Source: Paracoccaceae bacterium
GTDB lineage: Bacteria; Pseudomonadota; Alphaproteobacteria; Rhodobacterales; Rhodobacteraceae
Direction: 5' to 3'
DNA length: 64,000 bases
Assembly: GCA_028284705.1 (NCBI GenBank)
Contig: JANQRE010000007.1
Location: 62,001 to 126,000, forward strand
In this document: piece after piece, positions 16,629-26,170 of the stretch
Layout of the letters: each line of letters starts with the position of its first letter
Numbering within the stretch: position 1 is the stretch's first letter
The notes under the pieces: model-generated
The model's database searches: none
Told to the model about the DNA's origin: nothing
What the model saw: only the letters and a program-made list of their open reading frames with translations
Program-made: the position numbers and the translations under genes

Positions 16629-17807
16629 TTAACTGAGAAAGAACTTGGAGTGGATCGGAAGCAATGCTGCCCCAACAGAGCGCGCCGTTGCTCCGACGTG
16701 GCCCTCTGTGATGACTGGCCGGGTGATCCCGGTCAGGTCAATTCCCTGTAGGCCTTCCTGAGTGCATTCCGAAATCCGTGAGCGAATGTCGGTGGGCATG
16801 GCCCCGTCAATCAACACGGCTTCGACTTCAACGACCGATGCGATCGCCGCCGCAGCGATGGAGAGGTAGTGGCTGGTTTGGTCGATCCAGGGCGCCACCC
16901 ATTGCTCCATTTCAGACCAGTCTTCGAGTGATTGTCGCAATCTCGTGGGGTCGACCCCGTCTTGGCCAAGTTCGCTTTCCAGAACATGGAGAGATGCCAC
17001 ATTGAGAAGTTGTGTCACCCCGCCCTGGCCATCCGGCACGGGCAGTGGCCCAATCGCCGCAGCATTCCCGGTTCGACCCCAGCAGACCTTGCCGTTCAGC
17101 ACCAGTCCGGCGCCGACAAAAGACCCAACAAAAATGTAAGCAAAATCTGAGAACTCGTCGCCGCGGCCAAGCAAATGCTCCGCAACGCAAGCCGAGGTCG
17201 CATCGTTTTCGATGACGACTTCCAAGCCAGTCGCCTCTTTCACGGCATCGGCGATATCCAGGCCTTGCCATTGCCGCATGGCTTCTTCGGGGGCCTCGAC
17301 GATTTCAAGCCAGTTCCAAATCTCATTGGGTCGCGAAATGCCGATGCCTGCGATGCGATCCCTGACACGCGGATGAGTTGTCTCGATTTGGGCCAACCCA
17401 TCCTCAAGAAACTGGAAGACCTCGTCGATCTCCGGGAAGGGATATGTCGTCGTGATTGCCTCCAGCACTTTCCCGTGGAAGTTGACCAAGACCAATTCCG
17501 CCGAACGGCGCCCGATATTCAAGCCGAGCGACCGAACGCCTTCCGAATTCAATTGCATGGGCACGGAGGGCTTGCCCACCTTGCCCTTGATTGCAGCCCC
17601 TCGCGCAATCAATCCTTCCGCTTCGAGGGAGCGAATGATGTTTGATACAGTTTGTGCCGAGAGGCCGGTCTCACGGGCGATCGCGGCGCTGGGCATCGCG
17701 CCCTGCCGACGGATCAGGGACAATACCACGCGCACATTCCGGTCGCGTAGGCCAGACTGGTTGCCCTCGTTGTCAGAGCGGCGCGCGATGGTTTCATAGG
17801 ATGGCAA
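16629..17807 (-). CDS. ROK-family transcriptional repressor
   Basis: Regulator of 392 aa with an N-terminal winged helix (LRDRNVRVVLSLIRRQG, then AIARETGLSAQTVSNIIRSL) and a ROK sugar-kinase-like domain (IENDATSACVAEHLLG; FVGSFVGAGLVLNG). The usual ROK zinc cysteine cluster is not seen, as in many pure regulators. TTG 17807 is chosen because GGGGAGG lies eight bases upstream; the frame stays open to TTG 17873, which would overlap the operator. Divergent from a fructose/ribose-type ABC operon, with an inverted repeat between, it very likely represses that operon and responds to its sugar. Confidence 0.88.
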   Translation of the reverse strand: MPSYETIARRSDNEGNQSGLRDRNVRVVLSLIRRQGAMPSAAIARETGLSAQTVSNIIRSLEAEGLIARGAAIKGKVGKPSVPMQLNSEGVRSLGLNIGRRSAELVLVNFHGKVLEAITTTYPFPEIDEVFQFLEDGLAQIETTHPRVRDRIAGIGISRPNEIWNWLEIVEAPEEAMRQWQGLDIADAVKEATGLEVVIENDATSACVAEHLLGRGDEFSDFAYIFVGSFVGAGLVLNGKVCWGRTGNAAAIGPLPVPDGQGGVTQLLNVASLHVLESELGQDGVDPTRLRQSLEDWSEMEQWVAPWIDQTSHYLSIAAAAIASVVEVEAVLIDGAMPTDIRSRISECTQEGLQGIDLTGITRPVITEGHVGATARSVGAALLPIHSKFFLS

Positions 17808-17857
17808 TGCCAGTTCCTCCCCGATATCGCCAATTTTGACGCGCGAAAAGAACACTG

Positions 17858-17890
17858 TCAATTTATAAATCAATTTTATTTATTTATTGA
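17858..17890. promoter_or_regulatory. ROK-type operator (inverted repeat)
   Basis: TCAATTTATAAAT (17858-17870) and ATTTATTTATTGA (17878-17890) form an inverted repeat that matches at 12 of 13 positions, with a seven-base spacer. Centre spacing and AT-rich arms are like Mlc/NagC/XylR-type ROK operators. It lies in the 157-base space between the divergent ROK and binding-protein genes. Confidence 0.65.
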
Positions 17891-17964
17891 CGACGCACCA
17901 GAATCGCTATTTATTTGGGCAATCTCGGCGACAAGCCGTGACGAAATCCTTGGGAGGAAACACT

Positions 17965-18984
17965 ATGAAAAAACTGCTTCTCGGAGCCGCATTCGGCAGC
18001 TTTGCATTTGCTGGTGCGGCGATGGCCGACGGTCACGCAACAACCGTTTGCCTGATCACCAAAACCGACACCAACCCGTTTTTTGTGAAGATGAAGGAAG
18101 GTGCGACGGCTAAGGCGGAAGAGCTTGGAATGACCCTCAAAGCCTTCGCAGGTAAAGTTGATGGTGACCACGAAACGCAAGTGCAGGCGATTGAGACATG
18201 CATTGCGGATGGAGCGAAGGGTATCCTTCTGACCGCCTCCGACACGTCGTCCATCGTTCCGGCGGTTCAACAGGCGCGGGATGCCGGGCTCGTCGTGATT
18301 GCACTCGACACCCCGCTCAACCCCATTGATGCGGCCGATGCGACCTTCGCCACAGACAACTTCCTGGCTGGGGAACTGATCGGCAAATGGGCCGCGGGCA
18401 AGCTTGGCGATGACGCAGCAAACGCCAAAATCGGCATGCTGGACCTCGCAATCAGCCAGCCGACAGTTGGCGTTTTGCGCGACCAGGGCTTCTTGCAAGG
18501 CTTCGGCATCGATCTGGGAGACCCAACGAAATGGGGCGATGAGACCGATCCGCGGATCATCGGCAACGATGTGACGGCTGGCAATGAAGAGGGTGGTCGC
18601 AAGGCCATGGAGAATCTCCTCGCCCAAGACCCGGAGATCAACGTGGTCTACACCATCAACGAACCAGCCGCAGCCGGTGCCTATGAGGCGCTGAAGTCGA
18701 TTGGTCGTGAAAACGACGTTCTTATCGTCTCCGTCGATGGCGGCTGCCCCGGTGTGCAGAACGTGGCTGACGGTGTGATCGGGGCGACCTCCCAACAATA
18801 CCCGTTGTTGATGGCGTCGCTTGGCGTCGAAGCGGTCAAGAAGTGGGCTGACACCGGCGAGAAGCCTGCACCAACGCCCGGCAAGGACTTTTTCGACACC
18901 GGTGTATCGCTCGTAACTGATCAACCTGTCGATGGCGTCGAGTCGATTTCGGTCGCCGAGGGCAAGGACCTCTGCTGGGGTTAA
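17965..18984 (+). CDS. frcB: sugar ABC transporter substrate-binding protein (FrcB-like)
   Basis: Periplasmic binding protein of the ribose/xylose/fructose class, 339 aa. The signal peptide begins [19 protein letters not shown] and ends at MADGHA. Mature motifs include [39 protein letters not shown] and [17 protein letters not shown]. Strong GGGAGGA precedes ATG 17965; an upstream in-frame ATG at 17887 would add a non-signal leader. The gene order binding protein, permease, single-domain ATPase is that of frcBCA, and fructose is the likeliest ligand, although other sugars are possible. Confidence 0.85.
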   Translation: MKKLLLGAAFGSFAFAGAAMADGHATTVCLITKTDTNPFFVKMKEGATAKAEELGMTLKAFAGKVDGDHETQVQAIETCIADGAKGILLTASDTSSIVPAVQQARDAGLVVIALDTPLNPIDAADATFATDNFLAGELIGKWAAGKLGDDAANAKIGMLDLAISQPTVGVLRDQGFLQGFGIDLGDPTKWGDETDPRIIGNDVTAGNEEGGRKAMENLLAQDPEINVVYTINEPAAAGAYEALKSIGRENDVLIVSVDGGCPGVQNVADGVIGATSQQYPLLMASLGVEAVKKWADTGEKPAPTPGKDFFDTGVSLVTDQPVDGVESISVAEGKDLCWG

Positions 18985-18997
18985 GTCCAAAGCAAAC

Positions 18998-19024
18998 GTG
19001 AGGGGCGCGAGGCGTGCCTCTCAC
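18998..19024 (+). other. intercistronic stem-loop after frcB
   Basis: GTGAGGGGC (18998-19006) pairs with GCCTCTCAC (19016-19024) over nine positions with one G-T pair and a nine-base loop. It starts 14 bases after the frcB stop and 82 bases before frcC. No T-run follows. Likely a stabilising or attenuating structure favouring frcB expression. Confidence 0.6.
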
Positions 19025-19105
19025 ACTCAACAAAACCCAATTGTCGAGATCATTAGGTCTTGGAACGCTACTGGATTATAATCCAACCGCGGGAGGGGAA
19101 CAGCC

Positions 19106-20197
19106 ATGTCTGATACCAGCCGGAAAGATGCCAACTATGAAGCTGCCGCCAGCCGAAACGAAGAGGTTGCGGAGTTCGAGGACACGCACAAGGGCCTGAT
19201 CGGTCGCATCCAGCACACGCTCCACGTCAATCCGTCCTTGGTGCCGCTCATTGTGCTCCTCGCTTCGATTTTGATCTTCGGGATTTTGCTGGGATCGAGA
19301 TTCTTCTCTCCCTTCGCGCTTACACTGATTCTGCAACAGGTTGCGATTGTCGGGATCGTCGCCTCTGCCCAGTCACTCGTCATCTTGACGGCAGGCATTG
19401 ACCTGAGTGTCGGAGCAATCGCTGTGGTTTCTTCCGTGATCATGGGTCAGTTCACATTCCGCTACGGGCTGCCGGTGGAATTGTCGGTGCTTTGTGGTCT
19501 CGCGGTCGGAACGGCCATCGGCTATGCCAACGGCTGGCTCGTCGCCGTGATGAAACTCCCGCCCTTTATCGTCACGCTCGGCATGTGGCAGATCGTGCTG
19601 GCGGGCAATTTCCTCTATTCGGCAAATGAGACCATTCGTAGTCAGGAGATCGAGGCGAACGCGCCGCTCCTGCAATTCCTCGGCACCACTTTCAAGATCG
19701 GCGCGGATGCGGATGGTCGCGGCGGCGCGACATTCACCTACGGAGTCATTTTCATGGTGCTGCTGGTGCTGCTGCTGGCTTATGTGCTGCGCCACACCGC
19801 TTGGGGCCGACATGTCTATGCAGTCGGTGATGATCCGGATGCAGCTGAGCTTTCCGGCGTCAATGTCAAACGCACATTGATCTCGGTCTACGCGCTCGCC
19901 GGTCTGATCTGCGCCTTCGCAGGCTGGGCCTTGATCGGACGGATCGGATCGGTCTCGCCAACCAGCGGTCAGTTGCTCAATATCGAAAGCATCACCGCTG
20001 TTGTGATTGGCGGCATTTCTCTGTTCGGAGGCAGAGGCTCGATCCTTGGGACCTTCTTTGGCGCATTGATTGTGGGTGTCTTCACGCTGGGCCTGAGATT
20101 GGCCGGCGCAGATGCGCAATGGACCTTCCTCTTGATCGGTGTGCTCATCATTGCGGCTGTCGCGGTCGACCAGTGGATCAGAAAGGTATCAGCCTGA
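19106..20197 (+). CDS. frcC: sugar ABC transporter permease (FrcC-like)
   Basis: Inner-membrane permease of 363 aa of the BPD_transp_2 (RbsC) family, with a soluble N-terminus of about 45 residues and around ten hydrophobic segments. Family stretches include ILTAGIDLSVGAIAVVSS, LPPFIVTLGMWQIV and AVVIGGISLFGGRGSILGT. A GGGAGGGG ribosome site precedes ATG 19106. The stop TGA overlaps the ATG of the ATPase gene by one base. It forms the channel of the fructose/ribose-type importer. Confidence 0.9.
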   Translation: MSDTSRKDANYEAAASRNEEVAEFEDTHKGLIGRIQHTLHVNPSLVPLIVLLASILIFGILLGSRFFSPFALTLILQQVAIVGIVASAQSLVILTAGIDLSVGAIAVVSSVIMGQFTFRYGLPVELSVLCGLAVGTAIGYANGWLVAVMKLPPFIVTLGMWQIVLAGNFLYSANETIRSQEIEANAPLLQFLGTTFKIGADADGRGGATFTYGVIFMVLLVLLLAYVLRHTAWGRHVYAVGDDPDAAELSGVNVKRTLISVYALAGLICAFAGWALIGRIGSVSPTSGQLLNIESITAVVIGGISLFGGRGSILGTFFGALIVGVFTLGLRLAGADAQWTFLLIGVLIIAAVAVDQWIRKVSA

Positions 20198-20970
20198 TGG
20201 AACCTATTCTCAAAGGAAAGAACCTCGTCAAACGCTACGGCAAAGTCACCGCTCTGGACCATTGCGATTTCGAGCTCATGCCGGGCGAAATCCTCGCTGT
20301 GATCGGCGATAACGGGGCCGGGAAGTCGACGCTGATCAAGGCCGTGTCCGGCGCCGTGATCCCGGATGAAGGGGAGGTCTGGCTGGAGGGGCAGAAGGTC
20401 CATTTCTCCTCACCGATTGAGGCGCGGGAGCATGGCATCGAGACGGTCTATCAGACCCTCGCGATGTCACCGGCTTTGTCGATTGCCGACAACATGTTCA
20501 TGGGCCGCGAGCTGCGCAAACCGGGTTTCATGGGCAAATGGATGCGTCAGCTTGATCGACCAGCGATGGAGAAATTCGCCCGCGACAAGCTCAGCGAACT
20601 GGGCCTTATGACGATCCAGAACATCAATCAGGCGGTGGAGACGCTGTCAGGCGGCCAACGGCAAGGCGTCGCGGTGGCCCGGGCTGCGGCGTTCGGGTCG
20701 AAAGTGATTATTCTGGACGAGCCAACCGCGGCATTGGGTGTCAAGGAAAGCCGCCGCGTGCTGGAACTGATCCAAGACGTGAAATCACGTGGCATTCCCA
20801 TCATCCTGATCAGCCATAACATGCCGCATGTGTTTGAGGTGGCGGATCGCATTCATGTTCACAGGCTCGGCAAACGGCTCTGCGTCATCAATCCCAAAGA
20901 GCATTCGATGTCGGATGCGGTTGCTTACATGACCGGCGCAAAGCTGCCTGAAGAGCCCGCTGCTGCGTGA
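20197..20970 (+). CDS. frcA: sugar ABC transporter ATPase (FrcA-like, single domain)
   Basis: ATPase of 257 aa with one nucleotide-binding domain: Walker A GDNGAGKSTL, signature LSGGQRQG, Walker B VIILDEPTAALG and the switch histidine in LISHNMPHVF. Ribose importers usually have a double-domain ATPase of about 500 aa; the single-domain form is typical of FrcA, which supports the frc assignment. The start overlaps the frcC stop. No sugar kinase gene follows, so any kinase step must be encoded elsewhere. Confidence 0.88.
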   Translation: MEPILKGKNLVKRYGKVTALDHCDFELMPGEILAVIGDNGAGKSTLIKAVSGAVIPDEGEVWLEGQKVHFSSPIEAREHGIETVYQTLAMSPALSIADNMFMGRELRKPGFMGKWMRQLDRPAMEKFARDKLSELGLMTIQNINQAVETLSGGQRQGVAVARAAAFGSKVIILDEPTAALGVKESRRVLELIQDVKSRGIPIILISHNMPHVFEVADRIHVHRLGKRLCVINPKEHSMSDAVAYMTGAKLPEEPAAA

Positions 20971-21225
20971 ACATACCTTGCGGGGTATCGCAGTGATGCC
21001 CGCAAATTTGAGCTCATGTGGCGGCTGCGGTTCTTTTTTGCCGCCGGGCTTATTCCTTAACAACGGCAGCCTTCCGTAACGAAGAACGGTATTTGGCTAC
21101 GACCTGTGGAGTGCCGAGGTGGCGAGTATTTCTTCATTCCGTCCATGACGGCGTTGCGCATGATTGCGATGGGGATTGTCGATCCGACCTGATCAATGAC
21201 CGTGGGCTAGCCCGGGTGGTCGGGC
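20971..21225. other. intergenic region with a possible gene remnant
   Basis: The space between frcA and the convergent mannosidase gene holds no intact gene. On the plus strand the segment ending in TGA at 21190-21192 reads GEYFFIPSMTALRMIAMGI-VDPT, which looks like real protein sequence but has no usable start and is out of frame with what precedes it. It may be the tail of a decayed gene. A GC-rich inverted repeat lies near 21018-21045. No other signal was found. Confidence 0.3.
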
Positions 21226-24200
21226 TCAGGGCGCGCGTTTGCCCTGTTCAGCGCCACGCTCTGACAGGGTCAGGTGAACGCTGACAATCTCAAACGGCTT
21301 TAGATCCACTGATATCTCTCGACCGCGCACCTCCAGATCCGAAATCCTGGTCTCAAAAAAGTCGACCAAAGACGCGCTTTCCACGTCTTTCGCAAGCTCG
21401 ATGGTTGAGGAGGTCGCCTGTCCCAAACACTCAAAAAGGCGAAGAACGATGCCGGGCCCACTATCGGCGGGCTTCAGTGTCTCGACGATGATGTTGGGGG
21501 CGCCGGACCTCACAAATGGACCGGCTTCAGCAGGTCCATCAGGCTTGGCTTCAAGATATCTCACCGACCTGTTCAGCGCATAAGCTTCGTGGTTCAAACG
21601 CACGCGGTTCTCATCCACGCCAGCTAGGAGAGAGTAGGTGAAGTCATGCCGCCCCTGATCTGCGTTCGGGTCAGGCGAGGTGGCCGATTTGATGAGCGTC
21701 AGACGGATCGTGTCCTCCCGAACGTCGTACCCGTATTTGCAATCGTTCAGCACGGCGACGGAATAATCGGCGTCGCTTAGCTGTGCCCATTTCTGTGCAG
21801 GCACTTCAAAACGTGCCGCATCAAAGGATGTATCGCGGGAGGTGGAACGCTCGACGACGCCCCATTGCACATCAAACTGCGCAACAGGGGCGGAGACGGA
21901 TGTCGGAAAAGCCGCTTTCAGTAGCGTATGACGCTCGTGCCAGTCGATCTCACAGACGAAATCGATGCGATTGGAATGCGCTGTGAGTTGCACCGTCTGC
22001 GTGATTGTGCTGGAGCGCCACTGCGTCGTGATCCGGACGCTCGCAAGCAGCGGCCCGCGTTCAATGATCTCGAACTCGGTTGGACCGGAAACAACCTCCA
22101 TTCGATCTTCGAAGAAGGGATCAATGTCCCATGCGTCCCAGCAGTTTGGTCGGTCCTCAAACGCCTGTAGTATATTCCCCGTGCATCGCTCTTTGAGAAC
22201 GTCGCGCCTGGTGGATTTGTCGAAAACGCGACTGAGTTGTCCGTTTTGCGCAATTTCTACCCGCAAATCCCCGTTTTCCAGAATCGCACCGTCCTCCGAG
22301 GCCTGACAGGTCACAGGAGCGGATGGCATGACTGCGTCTGACAAGGGCGTGACGGAATAGGCAGGGAGTGGATCGAACAACGCGAGCGTTCCGTTTTCGA
22401 CCTGTTGCCCGGTATCCAATGACTGGTCTTCCAGCAGGACAACCCTCGGTCCCGCGATTGGCGACGTATTGGCGATGCAGGGTGTATTCCCGCCGAGGTG
22501 TTGCGCAGCTTCCCGAGCTGCAGTCTGCACGATACCTGCAATTCGTTTGAAGTCTCGCCGCGCGTCTTCGAAAACCGCTGGAACGGACGTGCCGGTGACG
22601 ATGTCGTGGAACTGGTTGAGGCAGAGCAGCTTCCACGCTTCCGTCAAATCCGGCGTCAATCCTGCCATGGCGGATAAAGCTTCCGCCTCATGCAACGCGC
22701 GTTCTGCGAAGCGATTTGCGCGCTTGATCCAGCCTTGGGAGGTGAGAACGCCACGATGGCCTTCCATGTAATGCTCGCCATTCCAAACGGGCAGGTCTTC
22801 AGCTCTCTGCACAAGTTCTTCGAAGGTTTCACGAACGGTGCTCATCTTGAACTGCGGCATTCCAGGCATGTTCTTGAATGCGCGCGCCTTCGCCAAGAGC
22901 TCCTCTGTCGGGCCACCGCCGCCGTCACCATATCCAAAACAAATTGGCAGCGTTTTCAGGCCGTTGGGGATTGATGGATCAGTCACGGTCCCCAGAACCT
23001 CTGCTCCACTGAGATCACTTTTGTAGTTTGTCGGAAAAGGCAGATATTGCACGTCACGCGGTGTGGTCAGGATATGGGCCAGCACGCGGCTGCCATCCAA
23101 CCCTTCCCACTGATGCGTCGACCAGGGGACCTTATTCAACTGGTTCCAGTTGAGCTTGTTGGTCACGAACCATTTCAGGCCAGCATGTCGCATCAGTTGT
23201 GGGATTTGCGCGGGAAACCCGAATGTATCGGGCAGCCAGAGAACCGGCGTTTCGACCTCCCCGAAGTTTTCGCGGAAATAGCCGCGCCCGAGCGTTAATT
23301 GCCGCACCAGGGCTTCCGGCCCGGGGATGTTGAGGTCGGGTTCGACCCACATACCCCCCATCACCTCCCAACGTCCCTCCGCCACGCGGGCCTTGATCTG
23401 TTCAAACAGCGCCGGATAGTCCTTTTTCGTCATCGCATAAAGCTGGGGCTGTGAGTGTGAGAAGCGGTAGTCCGGGTCTTCCTCCATCAACCGCAGCACG
23501 TTGGAATAGGTGCGCGCATTTTTCAGGCGGATTTGGTTCACGGGCCAAAGGTAGGCGATGTCCATATGCGCATGCCCAATGCCGTGCAGCACCTTGTCGA
23601 GCGGCGCGCCAGCCGCCGCGATTCCGTCTTCCAGTATCGCCATTGCCGGACCGACGCTTTCATAAAGCGCCTCACCCATGGGATCGCGGGTGTCTAAGTG
23701 CCGAAACGCGGTATCCAGCGCCTCCAACAGGCCATGATAGGGTGCGCTATCATGATCCAAGACACTCAGCGTGTCGCGGGCGGTGCTGGCGAGATTGTAG
23801 AACTCCAAAAGCTCTGGGTCACGCTCGACCAATTCCGGCTTGCCCATAAAGAGCTTCGCCTTGCTCGTCGGATCGGGCGGCCAACCGGCGAGCCCGGTCC
23901 AACCATGGAGTGAGATGACATGAGGGTCGCCATCGGCCAGATCGGTGCTCAGCGGTATCGTATGGTGATAGCGGTCGGCGGAGGCCACGGGTAGCGTATC
24001 GATGTATACCAGGGCCTCCGGGTGGTTGAAGATATCCCCCATCACGCCAAGCGGCAGGTGCAGCGCGATCTGATCGGCCCGCCAGCCGGGGGGCACCGTG
24101 AAGGTGCTTTTCATCACGAAATTCAGGTCAGCGTGCCCCCAATAGCTCTCCGGCTGAATTTCTTCCCAATGGGTTGGATCGGCGCAGATCGGCGCATCCA

Positions 24201-24327
24201 CCATGGCCTCCGACAGCGCGAGCATCTTAAACGGCGCCAGCGCTTCGCTTCGCCGGTGGATATAGGGCGCGATCAGCGCCAACCGCGCTGAAATCTTCTC
24301 TTCCGTGAAGGGCCAACGCCCGGCCAT
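21226..24327 (-). CDS. alpha-mannosidase, glycoside hydrolase family 38
   Basis: Enzyme of 1033 aa that releases alpha-mannose from glycans or glycosides. The zinc motif GHAHMDIAYLW places H254 and D256 as metal ligands, and D367 in WLPDTFGFPAQI is the expected nucleophile. The later motif LCLNQFHDIVTGTS and a long C-terminal beta-rich region complete the GH38 architecture. No signal peptide is seen, so it acts in the cytoplasm on imported substrate. ATG 24327 follows the ATPase stop by six bases, so it is the last gene of the transporter operon. Similar bacterial GH38 enzymes act on mannosides from algal or fungal glycans; the substrate here is unknown. Confidence 0.93.
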   Translation of the reverse strand: MAGRWPFTEEKISARLALIAPYIHRRSEALAPFKMLALSEAMVDAPICADPTHWEEIQPESYWGHADLNFVMKSTFTVPPGWRADQIALHLPLGVMGDIFNHPEALVYIDTLPVASADRYHHTIPLSTDLADGDPHVISLHGWTGLAGWPPDPTSKAKLFMGKPELVERDPELLEFYNLASTARDTLSVLDHDSAPYHGLLEALDTAFRHLDTRDPMGEALYESVGPAMAILEDGIAAAGAPLDKVLHGIGHAHMDIAYLWPVNQIRLKNARTYSNVLRLMEEDPDYRFSHSQPQLYAMTKKDYPALFEQIKARVAEGRWEVMGGMWVEPDLNIPGPEALVRQLTLGRGYFRENFGEVETPVLWLPDTFGFPAQIPQLMRHAGLKWFVTNKLNWNQLNKVPWSTHQWEGLDGSRVLAHILTTPRDVQYLPFPTNYKSDLSGAEVLGTVTDPSIPNGLKTLPICFGYGDGGGGPTEELLAKARAFKNMPGMPQFKMSTVRETFEELVQRAEDLPVWNGEHYMEGHRGVLTSQGWIKRANRFAERALHEAEALSAMAGLTPDLTEAWKLLCLNQFHDIVTGTSVPAVFEDARRDFKRIAGIVQTAAREAAQHLGGNTPCIANTSPIAGPRVVLLEDQSLDTGQQVENGTLALFDPLPAYSVTPLSDAVMPSAPVTCQASEDGAILENGDLRVEIAQNGQLSRVFDKSTRRDVLKERCTGNILQAFEDRPNCWDAWDIDPFFEDRMEVVSGPTEFEIIERGPLLASVRITTQWRSSTITQTVQLTAHSNRIDFVCEIDWHERHTLLKAAFPTSVSAPVAQFDVQWGVVERSTSRDTSFDAARFEVPAQKWAQLSDADYSVAVLNDCKYGYDVREDTIRLTLIKSATSPDPNADQGRHDFTYSLLAGVDENRVRLNHEAYALNRSVRYLEAKPDGPAEAGPFVRSGAPNIIVETLKPADSGPGIVLRLFECLGQATSSTIELAKDVESASLVDFFETRISDLEVRGREISVDLKPFEIVSVHLTLSERGAEQGKRAP

Positions 24328-24333
24328 TTGTTG

Positions 24334-26076
24334 CTACACCCGTGCCAGATCGAAACCGGCGACATCGCCTCGGTACACGGCAGAGGCACGTTCGACCTGC
24401 GCCTGCAGCTTCTCGACATCGTGCTCGCCTCGCCCATCGCCCCAGGAACGCTCCAGATCGGGCCAGGGGATCGAGTCGATCAGAAGCTGCGTGTAGGGGT
24501 GCTGTGGCTGGCCGATCACTTCTTTCGGCGGCCCGGCTTCAACCACATGGCCCTTGTAGAGCACCATCACGTAATCGCTGACATGATAGGCCGTGGCGAG
24601 GTCATGGGTGATGTAGAGGATCGAGATGCCGTATTTGTCCTTCAGATCGTAGATGTTGGACAGGATCGTCGCGCGTAAGCTGGCATCGACCATAGACACC
24701 GGCTCATCGGCGATCAGAAGTTTAGGCGACAGCATCAGCGCGCGGGCGACGATCAGGCGTTGTCTCTGCCCACCGGAGAGCTGGTGTGGGTAGCGCGACA
24801 GCACCAGATCGGGGTCCAGCCCCACAGCGGCGCAGGCCTCCTCCATTGCTTGTTGGGTATGCGCCTCCGATTGCGCGAGCCCAAACTGCTTGAACGGGAA
24901 TTTCAGCGCGTGATTGACACGGTAGAACGGGTTGAAGCAGGCGTAGGGGTCCTGAAACACCGCCTGCACATTCTTGCGAAACTCCAGCGATTGCGCGGCG
25001 GACATCTTCTGAACGTCCTGCCCTTCATAGAGCACACGACCCTGGCTCGGTGGATTGAACCCAAGCATGATCGACCCCATCGTTGACTTGCCCGACCCGG
25101 ACTGACCGACGATGGAGATGATCTGAGGCGTGTCGCCTTGCAGCGCGAAGGACATCGGGTGCAGTGCTGTCACCGCGCCGTAGTCTTTGCGCACGTTCTC
25201 GAACCTGAGCAACGGCTCTTGGCTGTCCCGTTTTGGCGCATCGGCATTGCGATCTGGATTGAGAAAACTGTCTCCGCCAACAAGAGGGACCGAGGAAATC
25301 AGGTCCTGCGTATAGGGATGTTTCGGAGCTTCGATGATCTGCTTCACCGTGCCGTGCTCGACCAACTCACCGTCTTTCAACACGGCCAGTTCATCGACGG
25401 ATTGCGCCATCAACCCCATGTCGTGACCGATCAGGATCAGACCCGATCCGATCTGTTCCTGAATGTCCTTCAGTGTCTGCATGACCTGCCGTTGGGTGAC
25501 GACATCAAGGGCGGAGGTCGGCTCATCAGCAATGATCAGGTCAGGGTTCAGGATGATCCCAAGCGCGATGCAGACCCGCTGTTTCATACCGCCGGAGAGC
25601 TCATGCGGGAACAACTCGCCCGTATGCGCGGGCAGCCCGACCGACGCCAAAGCCGCGTCCGAGCGCTGCTTCAACGCGGTGCGATCCATATTGCCCTCAT
25701 GGGCAATGATCGCGTCCCACATCTGGGGCTCGACCCGCATCACCGGGTTCAAAGAGTTCATCGCGCCCTGCGGGATATAGGCGATCCGGCTGAGCCGGGT
25801 CTTACGCATCTCCTCTTCGGATAGCGCCAGCACATCCATGCCCGCGAGATCGATGCTACCAGAGGCCACACGCCCCGGCTCCGCCAGCATCTGCATCACG
25901 GCCAGCGCGGTCGTGGTCTTGCCCGATCCACTTTCGCCGATGAAGCCGACCCGGCGGCCTTTCTGGATCGTCAGGTCGAGGTTCTTAACCGCTTGCACAA
26001 CACCCTTGGGGGTCGGGAACTCGATGGAGATATCGCGCAGCGTGAGAACTGGTTTGTCGAGCGTTTCTTCGGTCAT
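24334..26076 (-). CDS. oligopeptide-type ABC transporter, fused double ATPase
   Basis: Protein of 580 aa with two complete nucleotide-binding domains of the DppD and DppF types. Domain 1 has GESGSGKTTTALAV and IADEPTSALDVVT; domain 2 has GQSGSGKSTMGS, LSGGQRQR and IADEPVSMVDAS. Both end in the oligopeptide C-terminal segment (HPYTQDLISSVP and HPYTQLLIDSIP). ATG 26076 has GGAGGGG upstream and is preferred to ATG 26154. It powers the two permeases encoded upstream. Transporters of this class in some bacteria carry manno-oligosaccharides rather than peptides, which the adjoining mannosidase supports. Confidence 0.92.
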   Translation of the reverse strand: MTEETLDKPVLTLRDISIEFPTPKGVVQAVKNLDLTIQKGRRVGFIGESGSGKTTTALAVMQMLAEPGRVASGSIDLAGMDVLALSEEEMRKTRLSRIAYIPQGAMNSLNPVMRVEPQMWDAIIAHEGNMDRTALKQRSDAALASVGLPAHTGELFPHELSGGMKQRVCIALGIILNPDLIIADEPTSALDVVTQRQVMQTLKDIQEQIGSGLILIGHDMGLMAQSVDELAVLKDGELVEHGTVKQIIEAPKHPYTQDLISSVPLVGGDSFLNPDRNADAPKRDSQEPLLRFENVRKDYGAVTALHPMSFALQGDTPQIISIVGQSGSGKSTMGSIMLGFNPPSQGRVLYEGQDVQKMSAAQSLEFRKNVQAVFQDPYACFNPFYRVNHALKFPFKQFGLAQSEAHTQQAMEEACAAVGLDPDLVLSRYPHQLSGGQRQRLIVARALMLSPKLLIADEPVSMVDASLRATILSNIYDLKDKYGISILYITHDLATAYHVSDYVMVLYKGHVVEAGPPKEVIGQPQHPYTQLLIDSIPWPDLERSWGDGRGEHDVEKLQAQVERASAVYRGDVAGFDLARV

Positions 26077-26147
26077 GGAGACCCCTCCACTTGATTTGGC
26101 AACGGGGCGCGAACGCGCATTGCCTTGCAATACGCTGCCTCGCGCTC

Positions 26148-26168
26148 GGCGCATTTAGGAAATGCGCC
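26148..26168 (-). other. perfect stem-loop between permease and ATPase genes
   Basis: GGCGCATTT (26148-26156) and AAATGCGCC (26160-26168) form a perfect nine-base stem with a three-base loop. It begins three bases beyond the permease stop in the direction of transcription and lies in the 94-base gap before the double-ATPase gene. No T-run follows in that direction. It may protect upstream mRNA or reduce ATPase expression. Confidence 0.6.
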
Positions 26169-26170
26169 AG

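Noticed and set aside
20971-21060. Rho-independent terminator after frcA
   Set aside because: The GGCGGC/GCCGCC inverted repeat has its T-run inside the loop, not behind the stem, so it is not a normal terminator.
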